Shown: positions 18,217-25,733 of the stretch, one piece after another
Layout of the letters: the number at the start of each line of letters is the position of its first letter
How positions within the stretch are numbered: the stretch's first letter is position 1
Assembly: GCF_012926525.1 (NCBI RefSeq)
Contig: NZ_JABBNI010000025.1
Span: 124,001-188,000 of the forward strand
Reading direction: 5' to 3'
Length of the DNA: 64,000 nt
From: Clostridium muellerianum
GTDB lineage: Bacteria > Bacillota > Clostridia > Clostridiales > Clostridiaceae
Made by a program: the position numbers and the translations under genes
The notes under the pieces: model-generated
What the model was told of the DNA's origin: nothing
Databases searched by the model: none
Seen by the model: only the letters and a program-made list of their open reading frames with translations

Positions 18217-18834
18217 TTAATAATATATTGTAGTCCTTACTATTTCACTTTTCTTTTCACCTATACTACTAAATTTAAACACATCCTGTGATTTTTCATC
18301 ATTTTTGTTTACTGATAATACATCACCTTCATTTAATTTAAAACTTTTTCCCTTATTTTCATAAACCTCTACTTGTCCATGCACACAATAAAATACCTCT
18401 GTTAGCATAGAACAACCTTCATTTTGTAAATTTTCTAGTATTATTTCTCTACTTTCTCCTCTATTAATATCAATGGATTCTAATTTTCCACTGCAGCTCT
18501 CAGCCATCATTAAATTGAAATCGGTTACTTTTCCATAACTTTTAGTAGTCCAATCTCCACTAAAGCTATCTTGATCAAATTTTTTTAATACTGTATTATG
18601 ATGCTTCTCATGATTGAGAGTAAGTTCACCTTCTAAAATCATTATTATCCTAGATATACCTGGTAAATGTGTAAAAGTAGATTCCTCTATTTCAACCTTT
18701 GCGGAACTCAAACGCCATTTAAAGTTTCTTTCAGCATATACAGCTTCCTTTGGATAAATTAAAAGCTGAGTTGTTGTACCTCCTGACCATTCACTAGTTT
18801 TGTGATTTTGTTTTTTAATAATTTCGTAAGTCAT
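18217..18834 (-). CDS. HutD/Ves family cupin protein
   Basis: 205 residues. The N-terminal pattern (YEIIKKQNHKTSEWSGGTTTQLLIYP, then FKWRLSSAKVEIEESTFTHLPGISR and MILEGELTL) matches the HutD/Ves family, a bicupin often found with histidine utilisation genes in other bacteria. No hut genes are nearby, so the role here is open; the family's biochemical activity is not settled. It lies 168 bp after the MocR-type regulator on the same strand and may be cotranscribed with it. GGGGG precedes the ATG. Confidence 0.85.
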   Translation of the reverse strand: MTYEIIKKQNHKTSEWSGGTTTQLLIYPKEAVYAERNFKWRLSSAKVEIEESTFTHLPGISRIIMILEGELTLNHEKHHNTVLKKFDQDSFSGDWTTKSYGKVTDFNLMMAESCSGKLESIDINRGESREIILENLQNEGCSMLTEVFYCVHGQVEVYENKGKSFKLNEGDVLSVNKNDEKSQDVFKFSSIGEKKSEIVRTTIYY

Positions 18835-19001
18835 TATTTTATCCCCCTATTTATATACTGCAGACTATGCTGCAAAAATTTATCCTAATTACTATTATCT
18901 ATAATACCCCACATTGTTCAAATTTGAGTAAAGTATTTTCTATTTTTATATAAAACTACTCAAAATTTACATGCAGTTTAAACTTTATCTTAAATTAAAT
19001 T

Positions 19002-20378
19002 TTAAATATTAAAAACATCATTATAAAAACTTTTTTCTTCTTTTATCTTAGATATTTCATGTAAAATGACTGGAATTCCATCCTTTATATTTTCTAGGTT
19101 AGCCCTTGCTATACTTATTTTCAAAACATTATTATTAAAATAATCCTTTAAATAATTTTTCTCTATATCTTCTAAATATATATTACTGCTGTAATTAAGT
19201 TTTTTAATAATACTACTTGCATTTATATTTTCCATTAATTCGATACAAGCAAAAAATCCAGTATCAGACACATGACATTTTAAATAAGGTATATATATAC
19301 GTGATAATTCCTTTTTAAGTAAACCCATTCTCTCAGAATATGTTTTTTTAATCTTTTTCACATGTGCTTTAAACATACCACTTTTTATGTAAATTTCCAA
19401 GGCCCCTTGAGATAACACTGAAGTACTTAAATCCGACCATTTTTTATATTCTCTAAATACATTTGTTAATATTTTTGGCAATACTACTGCTGCAATTCTA
19501 AGACCTGGTAATAATATTTTCGAAAAACTTTTTAAATATATTACTCTTGATGAAACATCATCATAGTACATAGGATAAGAATTACTTTTAATTTCTAAGT
19601 CTGCAAGATAGTCATCTTCTATTATATACACATCATATTTTTCTGCTAAATTTAAAATTTGTTTTTTTTCTTCACTAGAATAGCTTGTTCCTAGTGGATT
19701 ATGAAACCTTGGTATAGTATAAAAGCACTTTATATTACAATTTGCAAACTTTCTTTCAAGTTCATCTAAATTTATGCCTTTGAAGCTTCTCTCAATTCCA
19801 ATTACACAAGTGTTACTAAATTCCAGTGACTTTAGCGTCCCATTATAAGTAGGTTGTTCTACAAGTACATTACTTTTTCCATTAGGGAAAGCCATATTAC
19901 ACAAAATATTTATTGCTTGCTGAGAACCAGAAGTTATGAAAATATTATCTTCACTGCAAAATATTTGATATTCTTGGAGTTCATTTTTAAGCACACTTAT
20001 CAAATCAGGAAGTCCTTTAGCATCCGAATAATTAAAAAGAGTTTGTTTATACATGTCTATTGCCCTATTTAAGCAATGTTGGAATTGTTCATAAGGCAAT
20101 ATACCTTCATCTGGAGCTGCTGAAGAAAAATTTATTATATCATTGTGTAAGTTTTTATTTAACTCATTGTTATTTTCCACTAAATAATATCCACTTTGCG
20201 GTATTGAATATACTATGTGTTCTCTTTCTAATTCATCATAAGCTCTAACCACTGTTGTCTTACTGCAATTAAATTTTTCAGATAACATTCTCACTGTAGG
20301 AAGCTTTTGTTTATATTTTAAATTTTTGTTTTCAACTTCACTTATTATATAATTTACAATTTCATTATATTTACTCAT
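19002..20378 (-). CDS. MocR/PdxR-type transcriptional regulator (GntR HTH fused to aminotransferase domain)
   Basis: 458 residues. Residues 1-70 form a GntR winged helix (KLPTVRMLSEKFNCSKTTVVRAYDELE). The rest is a fold type I aminotransferase domain with NPLGTSYS, IIEDDYLADL and the PLP lysine in YLKSFSKILLPGLRI. MocR proteins sense PLP or an amino-acid-like effector and regulate nearby genes, often divergent ones. The divergent neighbour is a nitroreductase, and repeated TTGTACCA sites lie in the shared upstream region. The downstream HutD gene may be a second target. The effector is unknown. Confidence 0.9.
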   Translation of the reverse strand: MSKYNEIVNYIISEVENKNLKYKQKLPTVRMLSEKFNCSKTTVVRAYDELEREHIVYSIPQSGYYLVENNNELNKNLHNDIINFSSAAPDEGILPYEQFQHCLNRAIDMYKQTLFNYSDAKGLPDLISVLKNELQEYQIFCSEDNIFITSGSQQAINILCNMAFPNGKSNVLVEQPTYNGTLKSLEFSNTCVIGIERSFKGINLDELERKFANCNIKCFYTIPRFHNPLGTSYSSEEKKQILNLAEKYDVYIIEDDYLADLEIKSNSYPMYYDDVSSRVIYLKSFSKILLPGLRIAAVVLPKILTNVFREYKKWSDLSTSVLSQGALEIYIKSGMFKAHVKKIKKTYSERMGLLKKELSRIYIPYLKCHVSDTGFFACIELMENINASSIIKKLNYSSNIYLEDIEKNYLKDYFNNNVLKISIARANLENIKDGIPVILHEISKIKEEKSFYNDVFNI

Positions 20379-20397
20379 CTATACACTCCTCTACATT

Positions 20398-20468
20398 TTG
20401 TACCAGTACAATCATTATTTTCACTTATTGTATTATATTTAATTATATTTTACACTTTAATTGTACCA
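20398..20468. promoter_or_regulatory. TTGTACCA direct repeats in the MocR/nitroreductase intergenic region
   Basis: TTGTACCA occurs at 20398-20405, where TTGTACCAGTACAA is near-palindromic, and again in the same direction at 20461-20468. The distance of 63 bp is six helical turns. MocR-family regulators commonly bind paired direct repeats, so these are candidate operator sites. Confidence 0.45.
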
Positions 20469-20574
20469 CATTAAATACAAGTTAATGAATCAGTGCTTAA
20501 ATTTTATAAGAAATATGGATTTTTTTAAAGAACTATTATTTTAGAACAAATTTCTTAAATTAGGAGGTACTAAC

Positions 20575-21114
20575 ATGCTTAATGAAATAAAAACACGTAG
20601 AAGTATAAGAAAATATCTTAATAAACCTATAGAAGATGAAAAAATTGTTGAATTGCTTGAAAGTGCAAGACTTGCTCCTTCTGGGAGTAACACACAACCC
20701 TGGCACTTCATTGTGGTAAAATCTGAATCCATGAGAAAAAAGTTAGCTGAAGCATCTCATAATCAAAAATGGATGATGTCTTCTCCCGTTTTTATTGTAT
20801 GTGTTGCAGATATAAATTGTAGAATAAAGGAAAACTTACATATCCACTTAGACGAAAATAGTACTCAGGAAGAAGTTAAACAAATAATTAGAGATACTTC
20901 TATTGCTATAGAGCATATTGTACTTCAAGCTGCTAATTTAGGACTGGGAACTTGCTGGGTAGCATGGTTTACTCAAGAGAACATTAGACCAATACTAAAT
21001 ATACCTTCTGATAAATATGTAATTAGTATTCTTACTGTTGGTTATGCAGATGAAGAACCTAAACCCCGTCCAAGAAAAAGTCTTGAACAAATAGTTCATT
21101 ATGAAAATTGGTAA
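20575..21114 (+). CDS. nitroreductase family flavoprotein
   Basis: 179 residues. The start ETRRSIRKY-like (IKTRRSIRKYLNKPI), the FMN contact segment ARLAPSGSNTQPWHF, and the later NLGLGTCWVAWF with SILTVGYADEEPKPRPRKS are standard for the FMN-dependent NfsA/FRP nitroreductase superfamily. Such enzymes reduce nitro compounds, quinones or other acceptors with NAD(P)H as homodimers. The substrate is not predictable. AGGAGG precedes the ATG. It diverges from the MocR-type regulator and is followed by a copy of the dispersed repeat. Confidence 0.9.
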   Translation: MLNEIKTRRSIRKYLNKPIEDEKIVELLESARLAPSGSNTQPWHFIVVKSESMRKKLAEASHNQKWMMSSPVFIVCVADINCRIKENLHIHLDENSTQEEVKQIIRDTSIAIEHIVLQAANLGLGTCWVAWFTQENIRPILNIPSDKYVISILTVGYADEEPKPRPRKSLEQIVHYENW

Positions 21115-21141
21115 AAGGAACTATACATCTAAATATTTAAA

Positions 21142-21364
21142 ATCAAGTGATTCTTAGACTCAGGTGAAGTTTGCTTGTGAGGAATACCTCTCTTCATCTG
21201 AGTCTTAGAAAAACTTATCCAGGTGCGTAGAGTAGCTATCCCCCAGTTAAGTAGAGAGCCAAAATCTATGATTTTGTGCGAATCACTTACTCATTCGACA
21301 ATAGGAGAAGGAGTTTCATATAAAGAAAGATTGGGGTATTAGCAATGGTAGCCATCGGATAAAT
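21142..21364 (+). repeat. dispersed structured repeat, copy A (full form)
   Basis: Starts ATCAAGTGATTCTTAGACTC and ends GCCATCGGATAAAT. The 5' part makes an 18-bp hairpin (TTAGACTCAGGTGAAG with CTTCATCTGAGTCTTA). A second domain is closed by TTATCC/GGATAA, with an inner TATCCCCCA/TTGGGGTAT pairing and a conserved GCGTAG. Copies C (61487-61676) and D (61813-61926) are on the minus strand; B (58696-58820) is on the plus strand and degenerate inside. It has no open reading frame. It could be a non-autonomous mobile element or a repeated ncRNA; I cannot name the family. Confidence 0.7.
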
Positions 21365-21398
21365 TAGCATATCGCTTATTAAAGGAGATACTAAATTT

Positions 21399-21689
21399 AT
21401 GTACATTTTACTTTTGAAATATATAAAACCTATAGATGAAGTTGAAAAAGCACTAAATTCTCATATAAATTATTTAGAAAAATACTACTCTCTTAAAAAA
21501 TTTATATGTTCTGGAAGACAAAATCCTCGAACAGGTGGAGTTATACTATGTAATGCAGAAAGTTTTAGTGAAGTAAATGAAATAATAAAAAAAGACCCTT
21601 TCTACTCACAAAAAATTGCTGAATATGAAATAGTTGAATTTTTACCTACAAAATATGATGAACGATTTAAATGTTTTATAACTGAATAA
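21399..21689 (+). CDS. YciI-like (YCII domain) small protein
   Basis: 96 residues. The ferredoxin-like YCII pattern is visible: hydrophobic strand MYILLLKYIKPIDEV, HINYLEKYYSLKKFICSGRQNPRTGGVIL, and the segment EVNEIIKKDPFYSQKIAEYEIVEF. The typical Asp-Pro-Phe near the C-terminus is present. YCII proteins are small enzymes or binding proteins of mostly unknown function. AAAGGAG precedes the ATG. It starts 34 bp after the structured repeat and is followed after 14 bp by the double GNAT gene, so the pair is probably cotranscribed. Confidence 0.8.
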   Translation: MYILLLKYIKPIDEVEKALNSHINYLEKYYSLKKFICSGRQNPRTGGVILCNAESFSEVNEIIKKDPFYSQKIAEYEIVEFLPTKYDERFKCFITE

Positions 21690-21703
21690 AAGGAGGATAT
21701 CCT

Positions 21704-22636
21704 ATGATAAAAAAGATGACTTTTGATCATATTCCTGAAATACAAAGAATAGATAAAATATGTTTTAAAGCTGATGCTCCAAGAAAAGCTGAAGGAATTA
21801 AATCTTATATAGAAAAAAGTAATAACGCTAGCATTGTATATGAACTTAACAATAAAGTTGTCGGCTATAATTTCATACACATCTGGGGAAATTTTGGCTG
21901 GTTTGGTAGTTTTGGAGTTGACCCTTTATATAGAGGACAGGGTATTGGTAAAGAGCTGCTCAAGCATACAATAAAATTTTTAAAAGAAGATGTAAAAGTT
22001 CAAAATATTGGTCTTTACACTATGCCTGAATCCAGCTATAATGTGGGATTATACATGAGCATGGGATTTAAACCACTTAAACTTTCTTTGAACATGAAAA
22101 AACAACTTGATGATTGCTGTAATTATTCTTACTGTCCTAAATATGAAATAACAAATATAGATGTTTCCAATGAATCAAATTATTTAAAATTGAAAGAAGA
22201 TATAAAAACTTTTTCCAATAAAATATCTAATGGTTTAGATTTGTCTTCTCAACTTTACTTAATAAAATATAATGATTTTGGAACAGCTTTTGTATTAAAA
22301 CAAAACCATGAAATTAAAGGCTTTGCTTTATGTCATCATAAAAGTATAAGAGAAAATTCCACTGATTGCTTAGAGATAACCCTTCTTTGTATAAGTTCTG
22401 ATGTTAACTATAAAGATGCTTTAGATTCTCTGCTATATCATTGTATAAAATATGCAAAAAGTATAAATTACAAAAGCATATCAATAGATTGTACTACTTA
22501 CAACTATGATATTTGTACTCATCTGCTTTGCAACCATAAGTTTAAGATAGAACGACCTAGAGTTATTTTAATTATGGGAAATGAAAACTATATTAGTGAA
22601 TTTAATGGTTTAATTCTATGCAGATGGGCTGGATAA
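21704..22636 (+). CDS. tandem GNAT N-acetyltransferase
   Basis: 310 residues. The N-terminal half (1-135) is a full GNAT domain with the acetyl-CoA loop VDPLYRGQGIGKELLKH and YNVGLYMSMGFKP. The second half (about 150-300) has a weaker GNAT-like core (FALCHHKS, EITLLCISSDV, then CTTYNYDICTHLLCNHKFKIER) and probably a structural role. Such two-domain GNATs acetylate small amines or antibiotics; the substrate is unknown. The AAAAGGAGG site is ideal. It shares a short operon with the YciI-like gene. Confidence 0.85.
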   Translation: MIKKMTFDHIPEIQRIDKICFKADAPRKAEGIKSYIEKSNNASIVYELNNKVVGYNFIHIWGNFGWFGSFGVDPLYRGQGIGKELLKHTIKFLKEDVKVQNIGLYTMPESSYNVGLYMSMGFKPLKLSLNMKKQLDDCCNYSYCPKYEITNIDVSNESNYLKLKEDIKTFSNKISNGLDLSSQLYLIKYNDFGTAFVLKQNHEIKGFALCHHKSIRENSTDCLEITLLCISSDVNYKDALDSLLYHCIKYAKSINYKSISIDCTTYNYDICTHLLCNHKFKIERPRVILIMGNENYISEFNGLILCRWAG

Positions 22637-22683
22637 AAATCACCAATTACAACAATGCTTCAATGTAATTTCTATTAGTTTAC

Positions 22684-22797
22684 TCATTGGTTGAGATATT
22701 TTTTATCTTTATGATAAACAAGCTGAGTATGGAAATCATTATAGGATTTTGGAAGTTCCACTCCTTTAAGGTTTCCTTGCTCAATTTCACTAACTAG
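22684..22797 (-). pseudogene. C-terminal remnant of a LysR-type regulator
   Basis: An open stretch of 37 codons ending in TGA reads VSEIEQGNLKGVELPKSYND and continues with FHTQLVYHKDKKYLN. This resembles the end of the LysR substrate-binding domain (EI..G.L..I.L and YHKDKYL). It is cut off upstream by a stop at 22798-22800, and no helix-turn-helix part is nearby. I take it for a decayed fragment. The match is short and from memory of the family only. Confidence 0.35.
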
Positions 22798-22921
22798 TCA
22801 CTTTCTTCCTATGCATAATAATACTACTATTATTGTTTATATAGTTGATCATAACATATATATTCTATATTTATTGCTGTAACTATAACATATTAACAAT
22901 TCATAAGCCTAATATTATAAG

Positions 22922-23392
22922 CTAATAAGTACATTCCATTTTAACAAATTCCCCATAACCAATAGGCGTATCTTTTTTATAAGTATCTACTACACTAAAT
23001 CCTGCCCTTTTATAACATTTAATCGCTCTTTTATTAAAGGCCCGAACTTCTAAAACAATTTTCTTACCAGGATATAGTTTCCTACACTGTCCTTTAACTA
23101 TTTCCATTAAATCATTTCCTAATCCTTGTCCACATACACATGGTTTTAGTCCAACTCCAATAAGAATATATTTATCTTTATTTATTAACCTTATATATCC
23201 GTATAAAATATTACCATCATCAACTATAGCATTAAATTCATCTTTTCTCTTTTCCTCTATTGTAATAGCCCACTTTTCACTAGATATCCTGCTCCACTCT
23301 GGATAATTATATACTGAATATTCATCATCATATTTCCAATTACAAATTTCTTTTGCGCACGCTTCTGTTAGATTCGTAACTTTTAACTTCAT
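22922..23392 (-). CDS. GNAT N-acetyltransferase
   Basis: About 156 residues with a single GNAT domain: the acetyl-CoA loop is VGLKPCVCGQGLGNDLMEIV and the C-terminal strand pair is LEVRAFNKRAIKCYKRAGF. The N-terminal part (CNWKYDDEYSVYNYPEW) is of the type found in clostridial uncharacterised acetyltransferases. GAGGTGAAGG lies before the ATG at 23392; a GTG three codons earlier would overlap it. Substrate unknown. It stands alone between the plus-strand GNAT operon and the BREX locus. Confidence 0.85.
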   Translation of the reverse strand: MKLKVTNLTEACAKEICNWKYDDEYSVYNYPEWSRISSEKWAITIEEKRKDEFNAIVDDGNILYGYIRLINKDKYILIGVGLKPCVCGQGLGNDLMEIVKGQCRKLYPGKKIVLEVRAFNKRAIKCYKRAGFSVVDTYKKDTPIGYGEFVKMECTY

Positions 23393-23577
23393 TACCTTCA
23401 CCTCTAACTAATATATTTTATAACAGTCCTTCTAATTTACCTATTATTAACAAGTAATCCTTTACCAATAACCCTTCAACTACTTTTAATGTAGCCTTTA
23501 AACTTTTAGAATTGCTTATCTCTAAAGAAAATTGAAGCACAGCACCTTTAAAGAATATAAACTACACTTTCAATTTT

Positions 23578-25608
23578 TTATTGCACTCCTAAAGCCTTAA
23601 ACACAGCATCTTCTGTTGATGCATAAAACATGATTTGAAATTTTGCAAATAACTCTGGTGGTACAGTTGGTAAGTCTCCTGCATTAGCCATTGGTAATAA
23701 TATCTTCTTTGCCCCTGCGTCAAAGCATACCTGAAGTGTATTTGCTAAATCCTCTACCTTATTTATTGTTCCACCTATACTCATTGAACCCAAAATTGCT
23801 AACTGACTTTGTACCGATTTCATTAATGCTCCTGAACACATAGCAATCAATGCTGCTAGCGAAAGATGATAGGTAAGCCCTACACCATTTATGTCTTGTA
23901 CATGCATTAAATAGTCCTTTTGAGTAGTTGATATAGATGCACTTATATTTCGGCTGTTTGCTTTGAAATATCTAAATGCAGTTTCTATACTTTCTTTTGC
24001 TTCTCTAGCAGATCCTAATCCTGTTTTTTCAAATTTACCTGAACCATTAACTACTTCTGTTTCTATTTTGTATATTCCTATCATTCCAGAATCTCCTACA
24101 CCTATAGTGTATACCTGACCTGATTTCATAGCACCTTCTGGTATAAGTGAACCACTACCTTGTTCTGGCACTGATACAAATTCTTCACTCATAGTTTCAT
24201 TATCTATATAAGAAAAGTGAACATCATAAAACTCCATTCCACCTATCTTCTTTAGCTGCTCTTTTACTCTTCTTCTGCCTACTAATGCATATCTTAATAT
24301 CTCCTCTAATTCTTCTTTATTAAATTCGCCATGAGGATATATAAGTTTAATTAAGCCTGAAACTGTTTTTCTAACTGCTATAACATCTCTTTGATTTAAG
24401 TTATTACCTAATCTGAAATATTTATCTATCGCATCACCAAAAGTCCTCTTTCTCATTTCTTTTAAATACTCCGAAAGATAATCAGTAATAAATCCAAAAC
24501 TATTCGTAAAAAATTCTGGCCTCATTTTAGGTATTTCCCACCCTGGCAGATAAAAATGAATTCTATCAAAGAAGGCTGAATCATAAGCCATAGCTTCCGG
24601 AAATGGTTCAAATAAATGTGAAGTTTTTAATAAAACATCTACACTTTGATTTATATTACCAACAAAAACCATAGAAGCTGAAGCTGCTTTTTCTTCCTTA
24701 CCCCTAGCAAAAGAACCTGATGCCATATAATCCTTCATTATTTGTATTCCATCTTTATCTTTAAAAGTTATACCTGCAACCTCATCAAAGGCTACTGTAT
24801 CCCACATACCAACTAATCCTATTTTTCTTTGAGACATATTATAAAACAGGTTAGCAACTGTAGTTTGACCTCCTGAAACTAATATTGAGTTAGGTGATAT
24901 TTCTTTATATAAATGAGATTTACCTGTTCCCCTTGGTCCAAGTTCACACATATTATAATTATTTTCACATAAAGGTACCATTCTAAGAATCATATGCCAC
25001 TTAGTTTCATTTTTTAATTGAGTAGGTTCCATTCCTATGGATTTTATAAGGATGTCTATCCATTCTTCTTTTGTAAATTGCTTTCTTCCTTCTATAAGTT
25101 CATCCATATCCATATTAGGCATTTGAATTGGGGTTACCTGTTCTATTAAAAACGGTGAAGCATTTTTTGTAGTTTCATCATATAGATATTGAAGCTTTAT
25201 AATGCACCAAATTCCTGCACCTAAAAGTTTTTCATAATCTTTAGCATATTTAGCATCTATCTCAACATCTTTTAAACCAAGATTTGAAAACTCTGCTACA
25301 TAAATATCTTTCTTCTCATTTAGCTTTACTGTAAGTTTATCAATAACAGTATACCTTGACATTTCTCTTATCTTAGATTTTATTTTTTCAGCTTCGTCTG
25401 GTCTTACAAAATTATCAGCTAAAATACTCTTAACTCTTTCAACACCAGCATTTATACTATCCTCATCATCTGTAGCACAATACATACCAAGAAGGTATTC
25501 AAGAACATATGTAGGTACATTTGCCCCTTGCTTTAACTTTTGTGTTAAATCCTTTCTAACTACTTTACCTGCAAAATAGTTATTTAATTTTATACTCAAT
25601 TCATCCAT
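23578..25608 (-). CDS. brxL: BREX type 1 protein BrxL
   Basis: 676 residues, the normal length. The AAA+ Walker A is ELGPRGTGKSHLYKE (residues 222-236), with a later VAFDEVAGITF Walker B and an arginine-containing FFDRIHFYLPGWE. The C-terminal domain (about 560-676) has the Lon-like fold from which the old name Lon-related protease comes; a proteolytic Ser-Lys pair is not obvious to me, and work on other BrxL proteins favours a DNA-binding AAA+ machine. It is the last gene of the BREX set. CGGGGGAG precedes the ATG. A heptad-repeat spacer separates it from pglZ. Confidence 0.93.
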   Translation of the reverse strand: MDELSIKLNNYFAGKVVRKDLTQKLKQGANVPTYVLEYLLGMYCATDDEDSINAGVERVKSILADNFVRPDEAEKIKSKIREMSRYTVIDKLTVKLNEKKDIYVAEFSNLGLKDVEIDAKYAKDYEKLLGAGIWCIIKLQYLYDETTKNASPFLIEQVTPIQMPNMDMDELIEGRKQFTKEEWIDILIKSIGMEPTQLKNETKWHMILRMVPLCENNYNMCELGPRGTGKSHLYKEISPNSILVSGGQTTVANLFYNMSQRKIGLVGMWDTVAFDEVAGITFKDKDGIQIMKDYMASGSFARGKEEKAASASMVFVGNINQSVDVLLKTSHLFEPFPEAMAYDSAFFDRIHFYLPGWEIPKMRPEFFTNSFGFITDYLSEYLKEMRKRTFGDAIDKYFRLGNNLNQRDVIAVRKTVSGLIKLIYPHGEFNKEELEEILRYALVGRRRVKEQLKKIGGMEFYDVHFSYIDNETMSEEFVSVPEQGSGSLIPEGAMKSGQVYTIGVGDSGMIGIYKIETEVVNGSGKFEKTGLGSAREAKESIETAFRYFKANSRNISASISTTQKDYLMHVQDINGVGLTYHLSLAALIAMCSGALMKSVQSQLAILGSMSIGGTINKVEDLANTLQVCFDAGAKKILLPMANAGDLPTVPPELFAKFQIMFYASTEDAVFKALGVQ

Positions 25609-25649
25609 TGAAATTCTCCCCCGTAAAACATTCGCTATCGCTCATTTTT

Positions 25650-25733
25650 AGCGGTTAGTAACTAGTAGAATATTGGATAGCTTTTTTGCCTTCCTTTCAC
25701 CTCCCACTAATAACTACTCACTATCCACTTTCT
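25650..25733. repeat. heptanucleotide repeat cluster between pglZ and brxL
   Basis: Two opposed arms of 7-nt units: AGCGGTT-AGTAACT-AGTAGAA from 25650 and ACTAATA-ACTACTC-ACTATCC-ACTTTCT at 25706-25733. The units share the ACTnnnn or AGTnnnn phase with the clusters at 37840, 39351 and 40652. Confidence 0.6.

Noticed and set aside
23578-25608. BrxL as an active Lon protease
   Set aside because: The family name suggests it, but I cannot point to a clear catalytic Ser-Lys pair, and related BrxL proteins behave as AAA+ DNA-binding machines.
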